Shown here: one piece after another, positions 15,262-23,409 of the stretch
How positions within the stretch are numbered: position 1 is the first letter of the stretch
How the letters are laid out: every line of letters starts with the position of its first letter
The notes under the pieces: model-generated
What the model saw: only the letters and a program-made list of their open reading frames with translations
The model's database searches: none
Told to the model about the DNA's origin: nothing
Assembly (NCBI GenBank): GCA_050261415.1
Contig: JBLNDG010000258.1
Location: 1-29,032 of the forward strand
Reading direction: 5' to 3'
Length of the DNA: 29,032 nucleotides
From: JBLNDG01 sp050261415
GTDB taxonomy: Bacteria; Bacillota; Clostridia; Lutisporales; Lutisporaceae
Position numbers and translations under genes: made by a program

Positions 15262-15489
15262 ATGAAAAGGCTTTTTATCTTATTGATCAGATTTTACCAG
15301 ATTTTTATCTCTGTGTTATCACCGGGCAAGTGTAGGTTCATACCCACTTGTTCTAACTATGCAATTACAGCAATAGAAAGGTTTGGAGTTTTTAAGGGGT
15401 TATACCTGTCTATATATAGGATTTTAAGATGTAATCCTTTTAACCCTGGCGGATATGACCCTGTACCGGAAAAGAAAGAAAAACCTTAG
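15262..15489 (+). CDS. yidD: Membrane protein insertion efficiency factor YidD
   Basis: A 75-residue protein with the family pattern: a hydrophobic or amphipathic N-terminus (LFILLIRFYQIFIS), SPGKCRFIPTCSNYA, then LRCNPFNPGGYDPVP. The three cysteines of the family (C24, C31, C57) are present. YidD proteins sit at the inner face of the membrane and assist YidC-dependent insertion. It directly abuts rnpA upstream (no gap) and lies 35 bases before yidC, the usual order. Charged residues KKEKP end the protein. Confidence 0.95.
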   Translation: MKRLFILLIRFYQIFISVLSPGKCRFIPTCSNYAITAIERFGVFKGLYLSIYRILRCNPFNPGGYDPVPEKKEKP

Positions 15490-15524
15490 GTTTTTATATA
15501 AACTGAGAATAAGGGGGAAAAAAC

Positions 15525-16226
15525 TTGTTAGATTTTATTGCACGGCCGTTGGGTATGCTATTGAAGTTGGTTTTTGACTTTGTAGGTAGTTATGGTTACT
15601 CAATCATCATATTTACAATTATCACAAAGATTTTACTTCTTCCAATTAATATAAAACAAGTAGAGTCTACAAAGAGAATGAATGAAATTAATCCTAAGAT
15701 GAAGGAAATACAGGAGAAATATAAAAACGACAAAGAAAAAATGAACCAAAAACTTATGGAGCTCTATAAGGAGCATAACTATAATCCCGCAGCAGGCTGT
15801 TTACCTGCGCTTATACAAATGCCGATTTTGTTTGCATTGTATTATGTAGTTCAAAATCCGGTAAAGTATGTTTTTTATGACCCAAAGGTTTTTGAAAGCA
15901 TCTCAAAGAGCTTCTGGTGGATTACCGATCTTGGAAAAACAGAAATGGCATCAACAATAATAAGGATAGGCGGGTTCGGACTGCCGCTTCTTGCTATATT
16001 ATCTGCAGCAACTACATATTTTCAGATGAAAATGATAAGTCCTCAAAAAGGAAAAGTAGATCAAAGCCAGCAGATGATGACAAATATAATGCCTATTATG
16101 TTTGGCTGGATTACCTTAAGTGTACCTGCAGGACTTGCTATATATTGGATAGTAGGTAATGTTTTCACTATAATTCAACAGTATTTCATGATGAGGCCTT
16201 TAGCAGCAGATAAGGAGGTAAAGTAG
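15525..16226 (+). CDS. yidC: Membrane protein insertase YidC/SpoIIIJ
   Basis: A 233-residue insertase of the YidC/Oxa1/Alb3 family, short form without the large periplasmic domain. Hydrophobic segments lie at about 23-43, 95-115, 145-170 and 188-222, with the positively charged cytoplasmic hairpin NPKMKEIQEKYKNDKEKM between the first two. The charged residue of the hydrophilic groove is Lys35 in IITKILLLP, where B. subtilis SpoIIIJ has Arg; a positive charge is kept. I see no lipobox near the N-terminus, unlike B. subtilis SpoIIIJ. The start is TTG at 15525, 7 bases after GGGGG. It sits between yidD and jag as in most Firmicutes. Confidence 0.96.
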   Translation: MLDFIARPLGMLLKLVFDFVGSYGYSIIIFTIITKILLLPINIKQVESTKRMNEINPKMKEIQEKYKNDKEKMNQKLMELYKEHNYNPAAGCLPALIQMPILFALYYVVQNPVKYVFYDPKVFESISKSFWWITDLGKTEMASTIIRIGGFGLPLLAILSAATTYFQMKMISPQKGKVDQSQQMMTNIMPIMFGWITLSVPAGLAIYWIVGNVFTIIQQYFMMRPLAADKEVK

Positions 16227-16230
16227 AATC

Positions 16231-16920
16231 ATGATTGAAATAGAAAAATCCGCAAAAACCGTAGAAGAAGCTGTTCAGCTTGCGCTGGATGAGCTCAAGG
16301 TTGAAAAGGATAAAGTTGATGTTGAAATATTGGAACAACCGACGAAGGGTATATTTGGACTTATAGGCTCAAAACTTGCAAAGGTTAAAGTTGTCCTCAA
16401 AGAGGAGAAACCTGTAGAAGCAAGATCAAAGAAAGTTGAAACAAGAGAGATAAGGGTTACTGAATATACTATTGAGAAGGAAACTGCAAAAAAATTTTTG
16501 AGAGAAGTACTTGACGCAATGGACATAAAAGCAGAGATAAGGGTTAGGGATGCAAAGGAAGGATTATATATAAACCTTACCGGACCCAAAATGGGCGTCA
16601 TCATTGGCAGGAGAGGGCAGACGCTTGATTCTCTTCAGTATCTGGTGAGTCTTGTAGTCAATAAGGATAAGGACAGAGAAAACTATGTAAAGATTATTCT
16701 TGATACTGAAGACTATAGAAGGAAGAGGGAAGAGACCCTGAACAGACTGGCAAACAGACTTGCAGAAAGCGTTAAGAAGACCGGGAAAAGGGTTGAGCTT
16801 GAACCAATGAACCCATACGAGAGAAGGATAATACATTCAGCATTGCAGAACTACGAAGATGTGACGACATACAGCGAAGGAGAAGAACCCTTCAGAAAAG
16901 TAATAATTTCACGCAAGTAA
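16231..16920 (+). CDS. jag: Jag/KhpB RNA-binding protein
   Basis: A 229-residue cytoplasmic RNA-binding protein. The Jag N-terminal domain is at about 1-55 (SAKTVEEAVQLALDEL, with KGIFGLIGSK), then a charged linker, a KH domain (about 85-150, with VIIGRRGQTLDSLQYLV) and an R3H domain at the C-terminus (PYERRIIHSALQ, SEGEEPFRKVII). In other Firmicutes the orthologue KhpB/EloR pairs with KhpA and affects cell elongation, sporulation and small-RNA function. AGGAGG at the end of yidC is the ribosome site, about 12 bases before the ATG. A 10-base hairpin follows the stop codon. Confidence 0.96.
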   Translation: MIEIEKSAKTVEEAVQLALDELKVEKDKVDVEILEQPTKGIFGLIGSKLAKVKVVLKEEKPVEARSKKVETREIRVTEYTIEKETAKKFLREVLDAMDIKAEIRVRDAKEGLYINLTGPKMGVIIGRRGQTLDSLQYLVSLVVNKDKDRENYVKIILDTEDYRRKREETLNRLANRLAESVKKTGKRVELEPMNPYERRIIHSALQNYEDVTTYSEGEEPFRKVIISRK

Positions 16921-16927
16921 GTAATGA

Positions 16928-16953
16928 AAACCCAGTATGAAAATACTGGGTTT
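16928..16953 (+). terminator. Hairpin between jag and mnmE
   Basis: AAACCCAGTA (16928-16937) pairs perfectly with TACTGGGTTT (16944-16953) around a six-base loop. Only three T come from the stem and ATATATA follows, so termination is probably partial. Confidence 0.55.
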
Positions 16954-17039
16954 ATATATATGTATAGATTTTAATCCAAAGATAGAATATAGTAAAATAA
17001 GGATATGGTACAGCTCTGCAAAGGAGAAGATAATAAAAA

Positions 17040-18416
17040 ATGGAACGAACGATAGCTGCTATTGCCACTGCTCCTGGAGAAGCAGGGATAGGAATTGTAA
17101 GGATCAGTGGAGATCGATCGATCGAAATACTAGAGAAGGTATTTAAGCCCAAAAAGAATATAAACATCACCGAGATACCGTCAAGGACGGTTACATATGG
17201 CCATGCAGTAGATGAGAATGGAAGAGTGCTTGACGAAGTACTCGTTATTATTATGAAAAGGCCTTATTCATATACCACGGAAGACGTGGTGGAGATACAT
17301 TGCCACGGGGGAATCATACCGGTAAAGAGGATAATGGAGCAGGTTCTGAAAAACGGTGCATATCTGGCCGAGCCGGGAGAGTTTACAAAACGTGCATTCT
17401 TAAATGGAAGAATAGACCTGGCCCAGGCGGAAGCGGTTATAGATGTCATAACATCAAAAACGGAAAGCGGCTTGAATGCAGCGCTAAATCAGCTTGAAGG
17501 CGAGCTTTCGGTTGAAATAAAGAAGATTATGGAAAAGCTTTTGTCTATGCTTGCACATATTGAAGCATCCATTGACTTTCCAGAACATGATATAGAAGAA
17601 GTGACCCTGAACAGAATAACAGATATGCTCAAAGATGCAGAAAAAGCAATAGTAAGTTTAATCGATACCTTTGGTGAAGGGAAAATTATAAGGGACGGGC
17701 TCAGCACAGCAATTATCGGACGGCCTAATGTAGGCAAGTCCTCTCTGCTTAATGTGCTTTTGAAGGAAAACAGAGCTATAGTTACAGAAGTGCCGGGAAC
17801 GACCAGGGATATAATAGAGGAATATTTGAGCATAGGCGGGGTATTGGTAAGATTGATTGATACTGCGGGTATAAGAGAAACAGAGGATGTTGTAGAGAAA
17901 ATAGGAGTGCAGCGAACAAAGGAAGCTATTAATAGGGCTGAATTGATTGTGCTTGTAATAGATGCTTCAAAAGAGCTGCAGCATGAGGATAAAGCAATCA
18001 TTAGTCTGGTAGAAGGAAAAAGGGTAATAGTAGCTCTAAACAAGATAGATTTAGGGATTAAATGCGATAGGTCGAGCCTGGAGAGAATGTTTGGCAGCGG
18101 GAGCCTCATCGAGATGTCGGTAAAAAACAAGCTGGGGATAGATAAGCTCGAAGAATACATAAATAATATGGTATTTCAAGGAAAGCTAAGTATAAAGAAG
18201 AATATGCTGGTAACAAATATAAGGCACAAGGACTTACTGGACAAAGCAAGGGAAAGCATAAAACGCGCGTTGGAATCCCTGAAAGGAGGAATCCCGGTGG
18301 ACCTGGTTTCAGTGGATATAAAGGATGCCTGGAATAATCTTGGGGCAATTACCGGTGATACGGTTGAAGAAGATATTATCAATGAGATATTCAGCAAATT
18401 CTGCATTGGTAAATAG
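17040..18416 (+). CDS. mnmE: tRNA modification GTPase MnmE
   Basis: A GTPase that with MnmG makes the 5-carboxymethylaminomethyl group on wobble uridine 34 of certain tRNAs. The protein is 458 residues. The N-terminal tetrahydrofolate-binding domain is at 1-118. The helical domain is interrupted by the G domain: G1 GRPNVGKS (227-234), G2 TT (254-255), G3 DTAG (274-277) and G4 NKID (334-337). The C-terminus ends FCIGK, the catalytic Cys motif. The ATG is preceded by AAGGAGA at a rather long 12 bases. It is followed 10 bases later by mnmG in one operon. Confidence 0.98.
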   Translation: MERTIAAIATAPGEAGIGIVRISGDRSIEILEKVFKPKKNINITEIPSRTVTYGHAVDENGRVLDEVLVIIMKRPYSYTTEDVVEIHCHGGIIPVKRIMEQVLKNGAYLAEPGEFTKRAFLNGRIDLAQAEAVIDVITSKTESGLNAALNQLEGELSVEIKKIMEKLLSMLAHIEASIDFPEHDIEEVTLNRITDMLKDAEKAIVSLIDTFGEGKIIRDGLSTAIIGRPNVGKSSLLNVLLKENRAIVTEVPGTTRDIIEEYLSIGGVLVRLIDTAGIRETEDVVEKIGVQRTKEAINRAELIVLVIDASKELQHEDKAIISLVEGKRVIVALNKIDLGIKCDRSSLERMFGSGSLIEMSVKNKLGIDKLEEYINNMVFQGKLSIKKNMLVTNIRHKDLLDKARESIKRALESLKGGIPVDLVSVDIKDAWNNLGAITGDTVEEDIINEIFSKFCIGK

Positions 18417-18426
18417 AGGTGGTACA

Positions 18427-20325
18427 ATGGAATACTTTGCCGGAGAATATGATGTAGTTGTAATTGGAGCGGGCCACGCAGGATGTGAAGCTGCTTTGGC
18501 ATGTGCCAGATTAGGAATGAAGACGCTGGTTACTGCCATAAATCTGGACAGTATTGCTATGATGGCTTGCAATCCTTCAATTGGAGGGCCTGCTAAGGGC
18601 AATCTTGTCAGGGAGCTTGATGCTCTTGGCGGAGAAATGGGTATAAATACCGATAAGACAATGATACAAATAAGGATGTTGAATACCAAAAAGGGACCTG
18701 CAGTAAGGGCTTTAAGAGCTCAGGTAGACAAGAAAAGATACCAGGAAAGAATGAAAAAGGTATTGGAAGAACAAGAAAACCTTCAAATAAAGCAGACCGA
18801 AATTGTTAGAATTGATGTGGAGGACGGACAGGTAACGGGTGTCGCAACAAATCTCGGAGCTGTTTACAAGTGTAAATGTGCAATACTGGCTGCGGGAGTA
18901 TATCTAAAGGGTAAGATAGTAATTGGAGAAGTAAGTTATGACGGAGGGCCAAACGGCTTATTCCCTGCAATGAAGCTCTCTGACAGTCTTAAGGAACATG
19001 GAGTAACACTAATGCGGTTTAAGACAGGGACCCCTGCCAGGATAGACGGAAAAACGGTAGATTTCAGTAAAATGGCGGAACAGACAGGGGACCATGATAT
19101 CAATACCTTTTCTTTTTTAACCGGAGATATGGATTTGCATCAACTGTCATGTTACCTTACATATACAAATCCTGAAACCCATGAAATAATAAAAAAGAAT
19201 ATACATAGATCACCTCTATATTCAGGTGACATAACAGGAGTTGGACCAAGGTATTGCCCTTCGATAGAGACAAAAATAATTTCATTCCCGGACAAGGATG
19301 AGCATCAGATATTTATAGAACCGGAGGGACTGAGTACTAAAGAGATGTATGTACAGGGAATGTCTTCAAGCCTTCCTGAAGATGTGCAGCTGAATGTGCT
19401 TCATAGCGTGCCGGGCTTGGAGAATTGCCATGTAATGAGGACAGCATATGCAATTGAATACGATTGTATAGACCCGATGCAGCTGCAGCTAAGCTTGGAG
19501 CACAAGAAAATTTCAGGATTGTTTTTTGCTGGCCAAATAAATGGAACATCGGGATACGAAGAGGCAGCGGCACAAGGTATCATTGCGGGGATAAATGCGG
19601 CTATGAAATTAAAAGGGAAAGATCCTCTGATACTGGATAGGTCTGAGGCATATATCGGGGTACTGATTGATGACCTGGTAACGAAGGGTACCAATGAGCC
19701 GTACAGGATGATGACCTCGAGGTCGGAATACAGGCTGATATTGCGGCAGGACAATGCGGATTTGAGATTGACACAAATAGGATATGACATTGGGCTTGTA
19801 AGTGAAGAGAGGTATGAAAGGTTCAAATCGAAGAAAGAGAAGATAGAAAAAGAAATTGAAAGACTGAAGAAGAAGATTATTTCTCAGACAGAAAGAGTAA
19901 AAGCATATCTGACCGAAAGTAACAGCTCGGAGATAAAAGGCGGGATAAGCCTGTATGAGCTTTTAAGACGGCCTGAGATTACTTACAGCTCTCTTAAGGA
20001 AATAGATGAGGAAATGCCTGATTTGGATAGGGAAACTGCAGAACAGGTGGAAATACAGATAAAATATGAGGGGTATATAAAGAGGCAGCTTTTACAGGCT
20101 GAGCAATTCAAAAAACTTGAGAATAAGAAAATACCAAGTGGTATTGAATATGCAAATATTAAGGGTATTTCTCTTGAAGCAAGACAGAAGCTTGGAGAAG
20201 TGAAACCTGCAAATCTGGGTCAGGCTTCAAGGATATCGGGAGTTTCACCTGCTGATGTTTCGGTACTTATGGTATATATTGAACAACTGAGAAGGGAGAA
20301 AAGGGGTGAATATTCTGGACAGTAG
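18427..20325 (+). CDS. mnmG: tRNA uridine modification enzyme MnmG (GidA)
   Basis: The FAD-dependent partner of MnmE. The protein is 632 residues, the usual length. The FAD-binding GAGHAG (14-19) opens a Rossmann fold, followed by CNPSIGGPAKGNLVRE, DGGPNGLFPAMKLSD and the C-terminal segment with LRLTQIGYDIGLV. The open frame continues upstream into mnmE to 18325, but GAGGTGG (18416-18422) precedes the ATG at 18427, which gives the family start MEYFAGEYDVVVIGAG. The 3' end overlaps rsmG by 20 bases. Confidence 0.98.
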   Translation: MEYFAGEYDVVVIGAGHAGCEAALACARLGMKTLVTAINLDSIAMMACNPSIGGPAKGNLVRELDALGGEMGINTDKTMIQIRMLNTKKGPAVRALRAQVDKKRYQERMKKVLEEQENLQIKQTEIVRIDVEDGQVTGVATNLGAVYKCKCAILAAGVYLKGKIVIGEVSYDGGPNGLFPAMKLSDSLKEHGVTLMRFKTGTPARIDGKTVDFSKMAEQTGDHDINTFSFLTGDMDLHQLSCYLTYTNPETHEIIKKNIHRSPLYSGDITGVGPRYCPSIETKIISFPDKDEHQIFIEPEGLSTKEMYVQGMSSSLPEDVQLNVLHSVPGLENCHVMRTAYAIEYDCIDPMQLQLSLEHKKISGLFFAGQINGTSGYEEAAAQGIIAGINAAMKLKGKDPLILDRSEAYIGVLIDDLVTKGTNEPYRMMTSRSEYRLILRQDNADLRLTQIGYDIGLVSEERYERFKSKKEKIEKEIERLKKKIISQTERVKAYLTESNSSEIKGGISLYELLRRPEITYSSLKEIDEEMPDLDRETAEQVEIQIKYEGYIKRQLLQAEQFKKLENKKIPSGIEYANIKGISLEARQKLGEVKPANLGQASRISGVSPADVSVLMVYIEQLRREKRGEYSGQ

Positions 20326-21034
20326 GGATATATTGTTTGAAGGTTTGAAGGAGCTTGGAATTGAGGGCACAGAGGATAAATTGGAGCGATTTGTGGCTTT
20401 CAAGGATATTATGCTGGAATGGAATGAGAATATTAACCTTACTGCAATAACCGAAGAGAAAGAGGTTTATATAAAACACTTTCTGGATTCAGCCACATGC
20501 GTTGCAAGCGGATACATAAAAGAAGGAATGAAGGTTATTGATGTCGGAACAGGAGCCGGCTTCCCCGGAGTACCGGTGAAAATACTTATGGGCGGAGTAG
20601 ACATTACTTTGTTGGACTCTTTGAATAAAAGGATCAACTATCTTAAGGATGCAATTACAAAATTGAATCTTAAGGGTGTAGAACTTGTGCATGGTAGGGC
20701 TGAAGAAGCAGGCGCAAACAAGCTTTATAGGGAAAAATATGATATAGTTCTTTCAAGAGCAGTTGCTTCAATGGATGTTTTATGTGAATACTGCCTGCCA
20801 TTTGCTCGTGTAGGAGGATACTTCCTATGCCAGAAAGGTCCTGATATAAAGGAAGAACTTCAGGAAGCGGAGAGGGCATTAGAAGTACTGGGTGGTGAAA
20901 TAGCTGAAATTAAACAGTATTCACTTCCATTCAGTGATATAACACATAATATAATTGTAATTAAGAAGGTTGTACAAACTCCGACAAAATATCCAAGAAA
21001 GCCAGGTAAACCATCAGCAAACCCATTAAAATAG
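20306..21034 (+). CDS. rsmG: 16S rRNA (guanine-N7) methyltransferase RsmG (GidB)
   Basis: It methylates G527 (E. coli numbering) of 16S rRNA using S-adenosylmethionine; loss in other bacteria gives low-level streptomycin resistance. The protein is 242 residues. The helical start is followed by WNENINLTAI, the SAM site VIDVGTGAGFPG (77-88) and DSLNKRINYLKD, and the C-terminus ends in the basic PRKPGKPSANPLK. The start is GTG at 20306, 7 bases after GAAGGGAG and inside the end of mnmG, so translation is coupled. Confidence 0.97.
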   Translation: MNILDSRDILFEGLKELGIEGTEDKLERFVAFKDIMLEWNENINLTAITEEKEVYIKHFLDSATCVASGYIKEGMKVIDVGTGAGFPGVPVKILMGGVDITLLDSLNKRINYLKDAITKLNLKGVELVHGRAEEAGANKLYREKYDIVLSRAVASMDVLCEYCLPFARVGGYFLCQKGPDIKEELQEAERALEVLGGEIAEIKQYSLPFSDITHNIIVIKKVVQTPTKYPRKPGKPSANPLK

Positions 21035-21133
21035 AATAAAAAACAGAAATTTGTAGGAAAAAAATCAAGGGAAATCAAGGAAAACAGCCACTTTCTCAGG
21101 AGGAAGTTGCGGGGTTATGGCGAATAAATAAAA

Positions 21134-21139
21134 TATAAT
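21134..21139 (+). promoter_or_regulatory. Candidate -10 box for noc
   Basis: A perfect TATAAT 25 bases before the noc start. The nearest TTG-containing -35 candidate (21107) is 21 bases away, longer than usual. Transcription from it would begin near 21146, past the first in-frame ATG (21144), which favours the ATG at 21159. Confidence 0.4.
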
Positions 21140-21158
21140 CTGTATGGCAAGGAGAGGA

Positions 21159-21962
21159 ATGAGAATATTGAATGACAATAAGGCTATAATCAATATACCA
21201 ATTGAAAAAATAGCTCCAAATCCTTATCAGCCTAGAAAAGAATTCAGTACTTCGTCTCTTGAGGAGTTATCGGCATCCATAAAAGAATATGGGGTATTGC
21301 AGCCGATTAATGTTAGAAAAATTGGAGACAACGGTTATGAGTTGATCTCAGGGGAGAGAAGGCTCCGTGCATCTAAGCTTGCAGGCATAGATTACGTTCC
21401 GGCCATAGTAATTGAAGTTGTTGAGCAGGATTCAGCAGTTATTGCATTGATAGAGAATTTGCAAAGGGAAGATTTAAACTTTATTGAAGAAGCAGAAGGT
21501 TATCATAATTTGATTAACGATCACGGAATGACCCAGGAGGAATTGGCAAAAAAGGTGGGAAAGAAGCAGTCAACAATTGCAAATAAATTGAGACTATTGA
21601 AGTTGAATGACAAAGTAAAAAAGACAATTTTGGAATATAACCTTACGGAAAGACATGCAAGAGCCCTTTTGAAGCTGCCGGAAGAGGCAATGCAAGAGAA
21701 GGCACTGCAGACTATTATAAAACGGTCATTGAATGTAAAGAAAACTGAAGAATTTATAGATAAAATGCTTGATGAAATTGCGGCAACTGTGGAAGAACCT
21801 AAAAAACTAAGAATAAAGGGAAAAATGCACTATAACATATACATAAATACAATAAAGAATGCATGTAAAGAAATAATAAAAACGGGTTATAATGTGGAGT
21901 ACGGACAGGTTGACAAGGGAGAATATATAGAGGTAACAGTAAAAATTCCCAAAAATATATAA
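21159..21962 (+). CDS. noc: Nucleoid occlusion protein Noc (ParB family)
   Basis: A 267-residue ParB-like protein. The N-terminal CTP-binding domain has PYQPRKEF, the box SGERRLRASKLAG and ALIENLQRED, followed by a helix-turn-helix and a C-terminal dimerisation region. The four residues that distinguish Noc from ParB DNA recognition are Q137 (GKKQ), K143 (ANK), K148 (LLKL) and R165 (TERHAR), the Noc combination. The gene position after rsmG agrees. Noc blocks division over the nucleoid in B. subtilis. The frame opens at 21144, but AAGGAGAGG lies directly before the ATG at 21159. There is no clear N-terminal amphipathic membrane helix like that of B. subtilis Noc, so how it would reach the membrane is unclear. 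Confidence 0.9.
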   Translation: MRILNDNKAIINIPIEKIAPNPYQPRKEFSTSSLEELSASIKEYGVLQPINVRKIGDNGYELISGERRLRASKLAGIDYVPAIVIEVVEQDSAVIALIENLQREDLNFIEEAEGYHNLINDHGMTQEELAKKVGKKQSTIANKLRLLKLNDKVKKTILEYNLTERHARALLKLPEEAMQEKALQTIIKRSLNVKKTEEFIDKMLDEIAATVEEPKKLRIKGKMHYNIYINTIKNACKEIIKTGYNVEYGQVDKGEYIEVTVKIPKNI

Positions 21963-21971
21963 GAATAATAG

Positions 21972-22001
21972 AACATATAACTTTTTAGTTATATGTTTTT
22001 T
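21972..22001 (+). terminator. noc terminator
   Basis: A perfect 10-base stem, AACATATAAC (21972-21981) with GTTATATGTT (21988-21997), continues into T. It lies 9 bases after the noc stop codon and closes the right-arm operon that started at rpmH. Confidence 0.9.
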
Positions 22002-22060
22002 ATAATGCATAGGAAAGCATAAATTTCCTTAATGTTACACTTTCCGTTAAATGCATTTCA

Positions 22061-22110
22061 TAAAAGGCTTCCTTGATCGTTAAGATGCTTTAATAGGAGC
22101 TTTTTTTATT
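22061..22110 (-). terminator. Probable terminator of the UPF0016 gene
   Basis: An imperfect stem between AAAAGGCTTCC (22063-22073) and GGAGCTTTTTTT (22097-22108), with a long loop and bulges. On the plus strand the T-run is strong. On the minus strand it lies about 20 bases past the UPF0016 stop codon. It may be bidirectional between the converging noc and UPF0016 genes. Confidence 0.5.
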
Positions 22111-22124
22111 TGAAAATTTATATA

Positions 22125-22394
22125 TTAAATTTTACCGGTAAGAATCAATAGTCCCATAATAATAAATAAAACACCGGCACTGTTTTGTATAAAATGTGGA
22201 GGCACAAACTTTGTAATATAGGCACCTGCGAAGACCCCTATGAAGGATGAACACACCAGTGCCAAGCTTGAACCGATAAATACAGAAAATAGAGAGTTTG
22301 ATTTAGCTGATAGAAGCATAGTTGCCAGCTGGGTTTTATCACCAAGTTCGGCAATAAATACAAGGAAAAAGGTGTAAATAATAGCTTTTAACAT
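22125..22394 (-). CDS. UPF0016/GDT1-family small membrane protein, probable cation transporter
   Basis: An 89-residue integral membrane protein with three hydrophobic segments (about 5-25, 34-60, 67-87). The family motif E-x-G-D-K-T is at 16-21 (AELGDKT). Relatives (TMEM165/GDT1, bacterial MneA) move Mn2+ or Ca2+ out of the cytoplasm. Most have two copies of this unit in one chain; this one has a single copy, so it would have to work as a dimer or with another half protein, and no second copy lies nearby. AAGGGGG is about 8 bases before the ATG. It is the only gene in the window transcribed against replication. I see no yybP-ykoY riboswitch in its leader. Confidence 0.85.
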   Translation of the reverse strand: MLKAIIYTFFLVFIAELGDKTQLATMLLSAKSNSLFSVFIGSSLALVCSSFIGVFAGAYITKFVPPHFIQNSAGVLFIIMGLLILTGKI

Positions 22395-22635
22395 TTTGGT
22401 CCCCCTTAATCTACGGTATTTAAACAGTAGGCTGCGAGTGTATTCTTTAAAATGGAATGCGGTTTTGATATAGTATAAATAGAAGAATTTTGTAGAATTG
22501 GTGTATGTACAATATATATTTATTCGATATAGCTTTAATATATTAATAGTTTATTATATTATTAATAGTAGTAATATATGATGGATGAAACGAATATACG
22601 AGTTCAAACATAGTACTATGTGTGAGGTGTATGTA
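22395..22635. promoter_or_regulatory. Divergent control region between UPF0016 and soj
   Basis: An AT-rich region of 241 bases that must hold the promoters of both genes. It contains a 10-base direct repeat, TATTAATAGT, at 22541-22550 and 22560-22569, 19 bases apart. It is close to the soj start and could be an operator. I could not assign a promoter with confidence. Confidence 0.45.
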
Positions 22636-23409
22636 ATGTCAAAATCAATTGCTGTCTTTAACCAGAAGGGTGGAGTTGGAAAAACGACTACGGTTGTAAA
22701 CTTATCTGCATGTCTTGCAAGCAAAGGGAAAAGGGTTCTTATGATAGATATTGATCCTCAAGGCAACACATCGAGTGGAATAGGAATAGATAAAAACAAC
22801 CTGCAGTATTCGATTTACGATGTTCTGATTAATGGTGTAAACCCTGCTGAGTGTGTTATAGAGACAAGTCATGAGAATTTGTGCATACTCCCATCAAGCG
22901 TTCAGCTGGCAGGTGCGGAGATAGAGCTGACCGCTGTCAATAAGCGAGAACTGAAGCTTAGAGAATGTATTGATAGTATAAAGGCACAATTCGATTATAT
23001 TTTTATTGACTGTCCGCCATCACTTGGTCTTCTGTCAATAAATGCCTTATCTGCGGTAGATAGTGTGTTGATACCTATACAGTGTGAATACTATGCCCTT
23101 GAAGGAGTCAGCCAGCTTATGAATACAATAAAGCTGGTAAAGAAAAATCTTAATACAGAGCTTGATATTGAAGGCGTAGTTCTTAGTATGTTTGACGGAA
23201 GGACCAACTTATCGATTCAGGTTGTAGATGAGGTGAAGAAATATTTCAGGGGTAAGGTATATACAACAATGATACCGAGAAATGTAAGGCTAGCAGAAGC
23301 ACCCAGCTTTGGCATGTCAATCATACAATATGATGCCAAGTCAAAGGGGGCGGAAGCATATCTGGAACTGGCAGACGAGTTTATAGAATTAAGTGAGGAT
23401 GTGATATAG
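22636..23409 (+). CDS. soj: Chromosome partitioning ATPase Soj/ParA
   Basis: A 257-residue ParA-type ATPase. The deviant Walker A, KGGVGKTT (11-18), has the signature lysine K11 and the P-loop K16. It is followed by DIDPQGNTSSG (Walker A') and FIDCPPSLG (Walker B). ParA dimers bind DNA without sequence specificity and are stimulated by ParB; in B. subtilis Soj also controls DnaA. The open frame extends to 22585, but GAGGTG (22624-22629) is 6 bases before the ATG at 22636, and that start gives the family MSKSIAVFNQKGG. The stop codon is followed immediately by the parB ATG. Confidence 0.97.
   Translation: MSKSIAVFNQKGGVGKTTTVVNLSACLASKGKRVLMIDIDPQGNTSSGIGIDKNNLQYSIYDVLINGVNPAECVIETSHENLCILPSSVQLAGAEIELTAVNKRELKLRECIDSIKAQFDYIFIDCPPSLGLLSINALSAVDSVLIPIQCEYYALEGVSQLMNTIKLVKKNLNTELDIEGVVLSMFDGRTNLSIQVVDEVKKYFRGKVYTTMIPRNVRLAEAPSFGMSIIQYDAKSKGAEAYLELADEFIELSEDVI

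Noticed and set aside
18325..18426. Upstream extension of mnmG into mnmE
   Set aside because: A proper ribosome site precedes the ATG at 18427, which gives the family start; the extension is just mnmE read in another frame.
21099..21132. Mini-ORF MANK with AGGAGG upstream of noc
   Set aside because: Only four codons, spacing of 13 bases, and it probably lies in the noc promoter area.
22395..22480. yybP-ykoY manganese riboswitch before the UPF0016 gene
   Set aside because: The conserved core of that riboswitch is not found in the leader.
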